Source: JAYQKL01 sp049890195
GTDB taxonomy: Bacteria > Pseudomonadota > Alphaproteobacteria > RS24
Assembly: GCA_049890195.1 (NCBI GenBank)
Contig: JBMHBY010000006.1
Location: 124,001 to 188,000 of the forward strand
Direction of reading: 5' to 3'
Length of the DNA: 64,000 nt
A program made the position numbers and the translations under genes. The notes under the pieces were generated by a model. That model ran no database searches. It was given only the letters and a program-made list of their open reading frames with translations, and was not told where the DNA came from. Positions 44,123-52,877 of the stretch are shown here, piece after piece (within the stretch, counting starts at the first letter, position 1; each line of letters begins with the position of its first letter).

Positions 44123-45619
44123 TTAATCCATCGTCGGAATGATGAAGGACTGGTCCGCCACCTCACCCGACGGCCAACGCTGGGTGACAGTCTTGACTTT
44201 GGTGAAGAAACGCACGCCCTCCGGGCCGTGTTGGTTAACATCACCAAAGGCCGAGCGTTTCCAGCCGCCGAAGGTGTGATAGGCCACCGGCACCGGAATC
44301 GGCACATTGATGCCGACCATGCCGACATTCACTTTGGTCGCAAATTCGCGGGCCGCCAGGCCGTTGCGGGTGAAGATGGCGACACCATTGCCATATTGGT
44401 GCTGAGAGGGCAGACGCGCCGCCTCCTCAAGCGTATCGGCACGCACCACCTGCAACACCGGCCCGAAAATCTCCTCATTGTAGCTTTGCATATCCGGCTT
44501 CACATTGTCGAACATGGATGGGCCAATGAAAAAACCATTTTCCAGACCCTGCAGTTTCTGGCCGCGGCCATCCACCACCAGATCGGCGCCTTCTTCGACA
44601 CCCATTTCAATGTAACTCTCGATTTTGGCGCGATGCTGGGCCGAGACAACCGGGCCATAATGCGCATCAGGATCGGTTGAGACGCCGACTTTCAGCTTCG
44701 CCATTTCATCCTTCATGCGGGCGACGAACTCGTCAGCCGTATCCTTGCCGACCGGCACGGCGACCGGCAGGGCCATGCAGCGCGCGCCGGCGGAGCCGAA
44801 GGCCGCGCCTGAAAAATCGGCGATGACCTGATCCATATCCGCATCCGGCATGATGATGCCGTGGTTTTTCGCACCCCCCATGGCCTGCACGCGCTTGGCG
44901 TTGGCCGTTCCGCGGGAATAGACATAATGGGCAATGTCGGACGAGCCGACAAAACTGACCGCCTTGATGGTGTCATTGTCCAAAATCGCATCCACTGAAA
45001 CCTTGTCGCCATGCACGACATTCAACACGCCGTCCGGAAGACCGGCTTCGCTCATCAGCTCGGCCAGACGCAGCGGAACCGTCGGGTCTTTCTCGGACGG
45101 TTTGAGGATGAACGCATTACCGCAGGCAATGGCGACGCCGAACATCCACATCGGAATCATGGCCGGGAAATTGAACGGTGTGATGCCGGCGACCACACCC
45201 AGCGGATGACGGGCGGACAGCACATCAATGCCCGGCCCGGCGCCTTCTGTGTATTCGCCCTTCAACAGATGCGGAATGCCGCAGGCGAACTCGATGACTT
45301 CCAGGCCACGCTGAATGTCGCCTTTGGCGTCGGCAATGACTTTACCGTGCTCGGAGGACAGGATTTCCGCCAGTTCGTCCATATTGGCTTCCAGCAGTTG
45401 CTTGAAATTGAACATCACACGGGCGCGCCGTTGCGGATTGGTGGCCCCCCAGCCAATCTGCGCTTGTGCGGCAATGTCAACAGCGGCATCCAGTTCGGCT
45501 TGGGTCGCCAGTTGAACCTGGGCCTGCACCTCACCGGTGCTTGGGTTGAAGATGTCACCGAAAAGCCCCGATGTGCCTTCGACGCGTTTGCCGTTCATGT
45601 AGTGCGGTACTTGACGCAT
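44123..45619 (-). CDS. mmsA: Methylmalonate-semialdehyde dehydrogenase (CoA-acylating)
   Basis: A 498-residue aldehyde dehydrogenase that turns methylmalonate semialdehyde into propionyl-CoA. Diagnostic are TPFNFPAMIPMWMFG, FVGSSDIAHYVYSRG, the nucleophile in GSAGARCMALPVAVPVG and the end region PVAYHTFGGWKRSAFGD, all in the MmsA subgroup. It is the first gene of the five-gene minus-strand operon, with AAGGA about eight bases before the ATG. The last step yields propionyl-CoA, whose later metabolism is not encoded here. Confidence 0.97.
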   Translation of the reverse strand: MRQVPHYMNGKRVEGTSGLFGDIFNPSTGEVQAQVQLATQAELDAAVDIAAQAQIGWGATNPQRRARVMFNFKQLLEANMDELAEILSSEHGKVIADAKGDIQRGLEVIEFACGIPHLLKGEYTEGAGPGIDVLSARHPLGVVAGITPFNFPAMIPMWMFGVAIACGNAFILKPSEKDPTVPLRLAELMSEAGLPDGVLNVVHGDKVSVDAILDNDTIKAVSFVGSSDIAHYVYSRGTANAKRVQAMGGAKNHGIIMPDADMDQVIADFSGAAFGSAGARCMALPVAVPVGKDTADEFVARMKDEMAKLKVGVSTDPDAHYGPVVSAQHRAKIESYIEMGVEEGADLVVDGRGQKLQGLENGFFIGPSMFDNVKPDMQSYNEEIFGPVLQVVRADTLEEAARLPSQHQYGNGVAIFTRNGLAAREFATKVNVGMVGINVPIPVPVAYHTFGGWKRSAFGDVNQHGPEGVRFFTKVKTVTQRWPSGEVADQSFIIPTMD

Positions 45620-45990
45620 TGTTTGTATCCTTCTTTGGTTGTTGGCAAGGATGCTAGTTCTTCAGGCCATGCCAGACAAACTGTAGTTTATGTTAGGACT
45701 TCCTAGCGCATTTTAAAAGGGTTCACATAGCTTGTTGCTTGGCGAACCCCTAAGGTTCGTAAGATTTTTTCGGCGCCCGAATAATCTCGGTGATGAAAAA
45801 AAAAGCTTTAGCACCCGTGCGGAGGAAAGCCTATTGATGCAAATATGTCACATGCATGTTCGTTTATATAATGCCATTACATTTCTGTTGTAATTGCTCT
45901 CTCTTTAAGTCATGATTTTTGGAATGTATTTGGATTTTTGCATCTGATTGCATTTTTTATGTTGCTAAAAAATTTTGGTAGGGAGTACAC
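45620..45990. other. 371-base divergent intergenic region, valine operon / TonB receptor
   Basis: An AT-rich region without a credible gene. It holds several inverted repeats: GGGTTC (45719-45724) against GAACCC (45744-45749), CGAACC (45743-45748) against GGTTCG (45754-45759), TTCGG/CCGAA (45769-45781) and a 10-bp palindrome ACATGCATGT (45850-45859). A T-run (45765-45770) follows the second hairpin. The TonB gene has GGGAG six bases before its ATG. Confidence 0.6.
45743..45770 (+). terminator. Possible leader terminator or operator upstream of the TonB receptor
   Basis: CGAACC-CCTAA-GGTTCG makes a 6-bp stem followed after four bases by ATTTTTT. The 5' arm overlaps GAACCC, which can pair instead with GGGTTC 19 bases upstream, so two structures exclude each other. 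This could be an attenuator, a two-site operator or chance. Confidence 0.35.
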
Positions 45991-48606
45991 ATGTCTAACA
46001 TCATGTCAAAATCATTGCTCGCCCTTACCTTGGGTTTCACAGGGACCATGGTTTCCAGCCATGCCCTCGCCCAAGACGGTCGTGTGATTGACAACATCAT
46101 TGTGACGGCTCAGAAAAAAGAAGAGTCACTGCAGGATGTGCCGATTTCCATCTCAGCCTTTGATACCGAAGCCCTTGAGGTTCGCGATATTCAAGGTTTT
46201 GAGGATATTTCTGAATTTACACCGGGTCTGTTCACATATCCGGCCGCTGCGAACCCGAACGGTATCCGCATCAGTATCCGCGGTGTCGGGACGATTGACC
46301 CGCAGCACGGTTTGGACTCAAAAGTCGCTCTCTACCAAGACGGCATGTATCTGGGTAAGGTTATCGGACTCGCCTTTGACTCACCGGATATTGCCCGTGT
46401 TGAGGTTCTGAAAGGCCCGCAGGGGACACTGTACGGACGTAACTCAGTTGCCGGTGCAATCAACATCATTTCGGCCAAGCCGAGCACGGATGAGTATTTC
46501 GGTAAAGTCCAGGCCGGTTACGGCACCTACACCAAGAAAGTCAACGGATATGTCAACATTCCGCTGTCTGAGACACAAGCCGTCCGTCTGTCCGCCAACT
46601 TTGAAGATGATGAAGGTTGGGTCGAAAATAATGGACCAGGTGAAAACTTTGCCGCATCCGAGCGGTATGGTGCCCGCCTGTCTTACCTGAACGAGATCTC
46701 CGACGACTTGGAACTCAGCATCACGGCTGATTACTCCATGACGGAATCAACATCTCTGTACTACCAGCCGACACCTATTTCCAACACCGGTGCGGTTTTT
46801 GGTTCAGCCATTCAGTTTGGTTCAAATACACCAACATTTGAACGTCAGGATACGGCCACTTCAACGACCGAGATTTTCCCGGGCGAACTTGAACAATATG
46901 GCTTTATGGCCAACCTGAAATATGATTATGCCGATAACCACAGTGTGAAATTCACCACCGGTTACCGCATGCAGGATGGTCAGCGCAATGTTGCTCTTCA
47001 ACCAGGTGCCAATGTCGGCATTTTGCGCCAAATCGCAGCCGGCTTTAATCCAAGCATTATTGGTGCCAACCAGTACCTCGGATTCTTCGGAGCCTTGCCT
47101 GGCACAACAGCTCTGCCTGTGGACACAACACCACGGACTGACCTGAACGCCCAGCTGGCCAGCACAGCTGCAACACTTAACGGTGGGTTTGTAACCGGTC
47201 CAAACGGCAGTAAAGGCCCGGATGAGCATGAGCAGTATTCTTTCGAGGCAACCTTCACCGGTGAAGTCATGGACGGCAAGCTGGAATACACAGCCGGCCT
47301 CTATTATTTCAGCGAAGATACGGCCACCAATCGTCAGATTGAAGGTGGTTTCAGTGGTCGTGATGACATCCAGCATTATCTGCAGGCTTTGGCACCGCTT
47401 GGAGCCCTGCGAGGTCTGGCTGCTGCAGGCGTTCCGCCGACAGCCCTTGATTACGGTCGTGCAACTGGTCAGGTACCGGGCACACCAGCTGAAATCGGTG
47501 CTTCGTTCCAGACGGTTGTCGCCTATTTGAACAATCCGGCTGTCCGAGGTTCCTACACGGCATATGCCACGGCTCTTGAACTGGCCCGTAACGCATCAAG
47601 TGCCCCGATCATTATTGACACTGAAGCCTTGGCGGCTTACGCCAACCTGAAATATAACGTTTCAGATGCATTGCGTGTCACTTTGGGTCTGCGGGTATCT
47701 GACGAGGAGCGTGACGGTCTGCAACAGCCTGTCTCCCCGTTCTTTGGCGACAATGTTTCCCTGATGGGCAACCCCATCGCGCAAAACGTTGCAACTGTCT
47801 CCTTTGACTCAACGGATCCGGCGATTGTTGTGGAATATGACGTCAGTGACCAAGTCATGGTCTATGCCTCCCGCAGTGAAGCCTTCCGCTCCGGCGGTTT
47901 CAACCAGTCTTCGACAAGTGTCCGCCTTGCCGGCAAGACTTATGGCGAAGACTTTTTGTTCGGCCCTGAAGAAATCACAGCCTATGAGCTTGGTTTCAAA
48001 TCAGACCTGAACGATGGTCGTCTGCGCATCAATGGTGCTGTGTACTTCTATGAGCTGGACAACGAGCAGTACAACATTCCGAAGAGTGCACTGCTGTCAA
48101 CGGACCGCACCATTGTGAACTCAAGCTCAGACCTGTACGGTCTGGAACTTGACGTTGTTGCCCTGATCGGTGACCGTTTCACGGCCTCCATGAACTACGC
48201 CTACACCTCCGGTGACGCCGATCCGGTTGACAACCCGTATCTCGGCACCACGGACCTGCGGGAAGACATCCGGGCCAATCCGGAGCATTCGCTGTCCGCA
48301 GCTCTGGACTTTGTCGATGAGTTGGACAACGGCGTCGGTCTGCGTGCGCATATCGACTACAACTGGAAGACCCAGCAGGAAGCTTCTCCGGCCCTGTACA
48401 CGGATGAGCGTCACATTGTGAACGCCAATGTCCGCTTTGACTATCCGGGCGCCGACGGCAAAGGCACCTATGTCATGCTGTGGAGCAAGAACCTGATGGA
48501 TGAGAGCTATCGGATTGAAGGCCTGCCCTTCCAGACGTTCGCTAATCAGCCGCATGTGTTCGGCGAGCCGCGCACCTTTGGTGTCACGGTCGGCATGAAC
48601 TTCTAA
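45991..48606 (+). CDS. TonB-dependent outer-membrane receptor
   Basis: An 871-residue receptor. The signal peptide ends SHALAQ, a TonB-box-like stretch (DNIIVTAQKKEE) follows, then the plug domain with LKGPQGTLYGRNSVAGAINI, and the C-terminal beta-barrel ending in FGVTVGMNF with terminal Phe. It belongs to the sphingomonad/caulobacterial type that imports diverse substrates; the ligand cannot be told from sequence. Codons are strongly biased to a small set, suggesting high expression. It has its own promoter region and terminator. Confidence 0.95.
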   Translation: MSNIMSKSLLALTLGFTGTMVSSHALAQDGRVIDNIIVTAQKKEESLQDVPISISAFDTEALEVRDIQGFEDISEFTPGLFTYPAAANPNGIRISIRGVGTIDPQHGLDSKVALYQDGMYLGKVIGLAFDSPDIARVEVLKGPQGTLYGRNSVAGAINIISAKPSTDEYFGKVQAGYGTYTKKVNGYVNIPLSETQAVRLSANFEDDEGWVENNGPGENFAASERYGARLSYLNEISDDLELSITADYSMTESTSLYYQPTPISNTGAVFGSAIQFGSNTPTFERQDTATSTTEIFPGELEQYGFMANLKYDYADNHSVKFTTGYRMQDGQRNVALQPGANVGILRQIAAGFNPSIIGANQYLGFFGALPGTTALPVDTTPRTDLNAQLASTAATLNGGFVTGPNGSKGPDEHEQYSFEATFTGEVMDGKLEYTAGLYYFSEDTATNRQIEGGFSGRDDIQHYLQALAPLGALRGLAAAGVPPTALDYGRATGQVPGTPAEIGASFQTVVAYLNNPAVRGSYTAYATALELARNASSAPIIIDTEALAAYANLKYNVSDALRVTLGLRVSDEERDGLQQPVSPFFGDNVSLMGNPIAQNVATVSFDSTDPAIVVEYDVSDQVMVYASRSEAFRSGGFNQSSTSVRLAGKTYGEDFLFGPEEITAYELGFKSDLNDGRLRINGAVYFYELDNEQYNIPKSALLSTDRTIVNSSSDLYGLELDVVALIGDRFTASMNYAYTSGDADPVDNPYLGTTDLREDIRANPEHSLSAALDFVDELDNGVGLRAHIDYNWKTQQEASPALYTDERHIVNANVRFDYPGADGKGTYVMLWSKNLMDESYRIEGLPFQTFANQPHVFGEPRTFGVTVGMNF

Positions 48607-48632
48607 GTCTGACTTGGAAAATCATTGAAGAG

Positions 48633-48662
48633 AGCGGCGGGCTTCGGTCCGCCGCTTTTTTG
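48633..48662 (+). terminator. Intrinsic terminator after the TonB receptor gene
   Basis: Arms AGCGGCGG and CCGCCGCT with an 8-base loop are followed directly by seven T. It is 26 bases after the stop codon. Confidence 0.92.
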
Positions 48663-48714
48663 TTGGGCCGGGGAAAATAATTCAAAATACTGGTGTGTTC
48701 TTCGGCGTTCGCGC

Positions 48715-49779
48715 TCAGTCTTTTTTCAACTCATCGGCATCAATACCCATGCTTTTCATGCGCTCACGCCAGCGTCTGTGCGCCAGCAATTGCATGTCTT
48801 CCACCTTGTCGGACTCATCCATGATTTCCAGCCCGATCAGGGTTTCCATGACATCCTCCATCGTCACAATGCCCTGCATGGTGCCGTATTCATCCAGAAC
48901 CAGTGCGATCTGCTGTTTTTCATGAATCAGCCGGTCAAAAATGTTTGAGGCATCCAATACATCCGGCACCACATGGAATGACCGCCGGAACTGTTCGAGC
49001 GGTTGGTCGAACTGGTCTTTCGCCTGGGCGGTCAACAGATCAATTTTGAGGACATAGCCCGTCACATCGTCTTCCTTATCCGCATAGACCGGAATACGGG
49101 AGAAGGGTTTGCCGGCATGAGCGGTGAAAAAGTCTTTCACCGTCATCTTTTCAGGGACGGAAAAAACCACCGGCCTGGGGGTCATGATGTCGCGCACGGA
49201 CAGCCGGTGCAGACGCATCAGATTGGTCACGATGGTCTGCTCCTTGCTCTCCAGAAGCCCCTCATGCGCCCCGATTTTGGCCATCGCCTCAAATTCATCG
49301 CGACTGAAGGTGAAGTCACGGGCACCTGAGCGCGAAATCAGCCGCGTCAACCGTTCCGACAGCCATACAAAGGGCAACAACAGGCGCGTCAGCCCATCTA
49401 TCAGCACCGCAAAGGGGGCAGCCAGTTGCCGCCAATACACCGCGCCAAGCGTTTTGGGGATGATTTCCGAAAACACCAGGATCAAAAAGGTTAGAATGGC
49501 TGATGTGAGGCCTAGATAGTGATTGCCGAAGACGACCGCCGCCTGCGCGCCGACACCGGCGGCTCCGACCGTATGGGCGATGGTGTTGGCGGTCAGGATC
49601 GCCGCGAGCGGGCGGTCCAGATTGTTGCATAAGGATTTGAGCTTTTGGGCGCTGCGTGATCCCCTGGCCTCCAATGCGGCAATATAAGACGGGCGCACGG
49701 ACAACAGCACAGCCTCAGCCACAGAACAGAAGAAAGAGACCAAAACCGCCAATAGCAGATAAAACAGGAGAAGTGTCAT
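48715..49779 (-). CDS. CNNM/CorC-type protein (DUF21 plus CBS pair)
   Basis: A 354-residue membrane protein. The DUF21/CNNM domain (about 1-190) has about four hydrophobic segments with GARDFTFSRDEFEAMAKIGA just after it, and two CBS domains follow (about 205-320; VRDIMTPRPVVFSV and YGTMQGIVTMEDVMETLIG). The usual C-terminal CorC_HlyC domain is missing: the protein ends soon after the CBS pair. Family members are linked to Mg/Co efflux or binding; the precise role is unknown. Confidence 0.9.
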   Translation of the reverse strand: MTLLLFYLLLAVLVSFFCSVAEAVLLSVRPSYIAALEARGSRSAQKLKSLCNNLDRPLAAILTANTIAHTVGAAGVGAQAAVVFGNHYLGLTSAILTFLILVFSEIIPKTLGAVYWRQLAAPFAVLIDGLTRLLLPFVWLSERLTRLISRSGARDFTFSRDEFEAMAKIGAHEGLLESKEQTIVTNLMRLHRLSVRDIMTPRPVVFSVPEKMTVKDFFTAHAGKPFSRIPVYADKEDDVTGYVLKIDLLTAQAKDQFDQPLEQFRRSFHVVPDVLDASNIFDRLIHEKQQIALVLDEYGTMQGIVTMEDVMETLIGLEIMDESDKVEDMQLLAHRRWRERMKSMGIDADELKKD

Positions 49780-49908
49780 AAGGCCAACATAAAAGACAGC
49801 CGCGGCATTGTCACGTTAAGCTGATTGAAGAGGGGGAGTCCGGACTGAAACAAGTCAGCATCCTCTGTCATTTTTCAAAGGGTTACATTAACTACAATTT
49901 TATGAAAA

Positions 49909-49983
<75 letters not shown>

Positions 49984-50070
49984 GTTCCGCAAAAACATCG
50001 GGAACCAGCCGTTTATAGGGTTTTGTGATGCCGCTGTCCAGCCCCAGAACGGGAGATATCCCAAAAAATG

Positions 50071-50292
50071 CTAATGCAGGGTCGGGTCGGAGGATGCGGT
50101 GGTTTCCCCGCTGCCGCCGTCAAGTTCGCTTTCATCCCAGTTGTCGGGTGGTTCAACCGCCGGAATGGTGTATTTCTCGCCAAGCCAACGGTGCAGATCA
50201 ATGTCGGCACAGCGTTTGGAGCAGAACGGGCGGGTCGCCTTCTGCGTCTCCTCGGTTTTGCAGATCGGGCAGAGCGGCTTTTTATCCGCCAT
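50071..50292 (-). CDS. yacG: YacG family zinc-binding DNA gyrase inhibitor
   Basis: A 73-residue protein with the zinc-ribbon pattern CPICK ... FCSKRCADIDLHRWL, characteristic of YacG, which binds GyrB and inhibits gyrase in E. coli. The C terminus is acidic and probably disordered. It overlaps the 3' end of the RNase E/G gene by 11 bases and is the last protein gene of the murA-to-yacG block. Confidence 0.93.
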   Translation of the reverse strand: MADKKPLCPICKTEETQKATRPFCSKRCADIDLHRWLGEKYTIPAVEPPDNWDESELDGGSGETTASSDPTLH

Positions 50293-51499
50293 GGGATCCT
50301 CGCAACGCCTTTTGAAGCGGCAGGCGGTCGCGCTTGCGGGTCATCTCAACGACCCCGAAATCCGACAATTCCCCAATCCGCACCGGCGCCTTGTCGCCGT
50401 CAAAACCGGCATGCAGGGCATCCATAATCGGCGCGGTATCTGTGTCAGGCGACATGTCTATGAAATCAACGGCAATCAGGCCGCCAACGGCACGCAAACG
50501 GATCTGCCGGGCGATTTCAGACGCGGCAAGCCGGTTGACCTCCTCAGCCGCGTCGTTCTGACTGCCGGAATTGACGTCAATCGTGGTCATGGCCTGTGTG
50601 GTTTCAATCATCAACCAGGCGCCGGAGGGCAGATCCACACGGGCTTCGCAGGCCTGTTGGATGACCCCATGGATGTCGTGGCGCTCAAACACGTCTTCAC
50701 CATCAGAAACCTGAAGCAAACCCTCTTTCCCAGCCATATGCGTTGCCATGTAACCTTGCGCCTGCGCCGCCAGATCCGCATCGCCAATAATGATGGCCGC
50801 TGTTTCAGACGTCACATGATCGCGCAGGATTTTCTCCAAACCACCGAGGTCGCGATGCAGGACAAACGGCGCTTCATTGCCGTCAGCCAGATCCAGAATC
50901 TCATCCCAACGTTGCGCGACGGTCTCCATGTCCTGCACAAGCGTTTCCTCCCCGACGCCCTCAGCGGCAGTGCGCAGAACCCAGCCCGCCGGCCCGTCAA
51001 GCCCCTCAATATTCAAGCGCGTCCGGGCGTTTTCAGCCAATTCCGTCAACCGTGCGCGTTCCGCCTCATCCTCAATCGAACGGGAGACGGCGATGCGGTT
51101 GCTGCATGGCGCCAGCACCAGATGACGCCCGGGAAGGGTCACATTTGCGGTTATGCCGGCCCCTTTGTCACCGGAGGCCGGGCGGATCACCTGCACCAGA
51201 ACTGTGTCGCCGGCAGCCACACACTCGTCAATCTCAGTCTCCCGGCTTGGTTCCTCAGCCAAGACACGCGCTTCACGTGCCCCGAGAAATCCGGCTTTGT
51301 CTTCACCGATATCAACAAAGGCGGCCTGCAGATGCGGCACGACGCGCTCGACATGACCCAGCAGGATCTGACCGCTGGCACTGTTGTCCCCGGACACAGG
51401 TTCAACGGCGATGTCCACCACCGTGCCATCATCAACACGGGCCGCCTTCACCAACCCGTTTTCCGACATGATAATCAGTTCATTCTTCGCCTTGTCCAT
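50282..51499 (-). CDS. Short ribonuclease E/G family protein
   Basis: A 405-residue endoribonuclease. The N-terminal S1-like region has VVPHLQAAFVDIGEDKAGFL and the catalytic DNase I-like region carries the metal-binding aspartates in MTTIDVNSGSQ and LIAVDFIDM. The zinc-link (CPxCxGxG) that joins subunits in RNase E and RNase G is absent: the protein stops at about that point (TRKRDRLPLQKALRG). It is the shorter alphaproteobacterial paralogue; a full RNase E is expected elsewhere. The start MDKAKNELI is chosen over an upstream in-frame start lying within maf. Confidence 0.9.
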   Translation of the reverse strand: MDKAKNELIIMSENGLVKAARVDDGTVVDIAVEPVSGDNSASGQILLGHVERVVPHLQAAFVDIGEDKAGFLGAREARVLAEEPSRETEIDECVAAGDTVLVQVIRPASGDKGAGITANVTLPGRHLVLAPCSNRIAVSRSIEDEAERARLTELAENARTRLNIEGLDGPAGWVLRTAAEGVGEETLVQDMETVAQRWDEILDLADGNEAPFVLHRDLGGLEKILRDHVTSETAAIIIGDADLAAQAQGYMATHMAGKEGLLQVSDGEDVFERHDIHGVIQQACEARVDLPSGAWLMIETTQAMTTIDVNSGSQNDAAEEVNRLAASEIARQIRLRAVGGLIAVDFIDMSPDTDTAPIMDALHAGFDGDKAPVRIGELSDFGVVEMTRKRDRLPLQKALRGSHGG

Positions 51500-51518
51500 T
51501 ATCCTGACCTTTCTCCGA

Positions 51519-52133
51519 TCAAAACCTGTATCCGCAACCCCGGAGCAAACCGGCTGTTTCAAACAGCGGCAGCCCGACAACATTACTGTATGAACCCTGA
51601 AGGTTCTTTACAAAAACCGCCGCCTTGCCCTGAATGGCATAACCGCCGGCCTTGCCTTCCCAATCCCGCGTGGCGATGTACCAGGCGATGTCATCCTCGT
51701 TGAGCCGCCTGAAATGCACGCGGCTCTGCACGGTTTTGACCACGGCTGTGTCAGCGTGCATCAGACTGACACTCGTGTACACACGATGGGCGCGACCTGA
51801 CAAAAGCCTGAGGCACGCACTGGCCTGCTCCTGCGTCTCCGCCTTGGGCAATATCCGCCGACCAACCGCCACTACCGTATCAGCGCTCAACACATAGGGT
51901 GTCATTGCGTCTTCCGCACACCCCTGCACCTGTCCGCCTTTTTCCACCGCCATGCGTTTGGCGTAATCCTGCGGCAGCTCACGGGGCGCCGGTGTCTCGT
52001 CTATGTCTGCGGGCATAATCCGCTCGGGTTCCAGACCGATTTGGCCCAGAAGCGCCTGCCGCCTCGCCGAGGCGCTGGCCAGCCATAACGGGTCATTTGT
52101 AGCGATAGGTGATCCGCCCTTTTGTGAGGTCAT
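51519..52133 (-). CDS. maf: Maf family nucleotide pyrophosphatase
   Basis: A 204-residue Maf/HAM1-fold enzyme with the N-terminal LASASARRQALLGQIG loop, the catalytic SADTVVAV and LPKAET motifs and YAIQGKAAVFV. Maf proteins hydrolyse non-canonical or excess nucleoside triphosphates. The usual N terminus begins about 15 residues after the annotated ATG, so a later start without a clear codon cannot be excluded. The annotated start overlaps infA by 41 bases. Confidence 0.93.
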   Translation of the reverse strand: MTSQKGGSPIATNDPLWLASASARRQALLGQIGLEPERIMPADIDETPAPRELPQDYAKRMAVEKGGQVQGCAEDAMTPYVLSADTVVAVGRRILPKAETQEQASACLRLLSGRAHRVYTSVSLMHADTAVVKTVQSRVHFRRLNEDDIAWYIATRDWEGKAGGYAIQGKAAVFVKNLQGSYSNVVGLPLFETAGLLRGCGYRF

Positions 52134-52311
52134 AGGGAGTCATTTCCACCAGGACTTTGTCCCCGGCCAAAACCCGGATGCGGTTTTTGCGCATCTTGCC
52201 GGCAGTATGGGCAATGATTTCATGGTCATTTTCAAGTTTCACCCGAAAGGTCGCGTTGGGCAGCAATTCCACCACGACACCGGGAAACTCCAAAAGTTCT
52301 TCTTTAGCCAT
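52093..52311 (-). CDS. infA: Translation initiation factor IF-1
   Basis: A 72-residue OB-fold protein, exactly the family length, with MAKEELLEFPGVVVELLPNA, the conserved HTAGKMRKNRIRVLAGDKV and the ending RITYRYK. It occupies the ribosomal A site during initiation. An in-frame ATG 13 codons upstream exists, but the start used here gives the standard N terminus. Confidence 0.98.
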   Translation of the reverse strand: MAKEELLEFPGVVVELLPNATFRVKLENDHEIIAHTAGKMRKNRIRVLAGDKVLVEMTPYDLTKGRITYRYK

Positions 52312-52388
52312 AAACTCTCTCTTTTGAATATGGGCGGAGAATGAAGACAAAACGCATTAAAATCAAGCCTTTTTCTTGCTTTTGCTGT

Positions 52389-52877
52389 TCATCCACGCAT
52401 TTGCAAAACACAAATCAGGGTGAACAGCCGCCGTGCCGTGTCAAAGTCAACCTCAACCTGTGGCGCCAGCTTTTCCTGCAACAATTGTGACCCTTCATTG
52501 TGCAGGGCGCGCCGCCCTTGATCAATGGCCTCAATTTTGTCCAGGGACGAAGACCGGATGGCGTCATAGTAATTCTCACAGATGAGAAAATAATCTTTGA
52601 CGATGCGCCGGAACACCATCAGCGACATTTCAACCTCCTTCAACAGCTCCTCAGACTGGTTGCGAATGTTGAAACGGATCCCCTTGTCACTGACCGAAAG
52701 CGTCACCCGGTAGGGACCGGGGGGTGTATCGAGCGGTCTGAAACTGTTTTCCTCAAGCAGATCGAAAATCGCCACCCGGCGCTCATGTTCAACATCCGGA
52801 TTGCGTGCAATCAGCGCCTCATCTTCCAAAGAGAGATGAACAATTCTCTGTCCCTCTTGGCCCGGCTCTTGCGTCAT
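52389..52877 (-). CDS. UPF0262 family protein
   Basis: A 162-residue cytoplasmic protein with the family sequence NPDVEHERRVAIFDLLEENS, then VFRRIVKDYFLICENYYDAI and DQGRRALHNEGS. The function is unknown. It is restricted largely to alphaproteobacteria and normally lies directly after hisD, as here with adjoining stop and start codons. Confidence 0.93.
   Translation of the reverse strand: MTQEPGQEGQRIVHLSLEDEALIARNPDVEHERRVAIFDLLEENSFRPLDTPPGPYRVTLSVSDKGIRFNIRNQSEELLKEVEMSLMVFRRIVKDYFLICENYYDAIRSSSLDKIEAIDQGRRALHNEGSQLLQEKLAPQVEVDFDTARRLFTLICVLQMRG

Noticed and set aside
45690..45716. Nine-codon frame in the TonB receptor leader as a leader peptide
   Set aside because: It has no ribosome binding site and no run of a regulatory codon, so it is probably chance.
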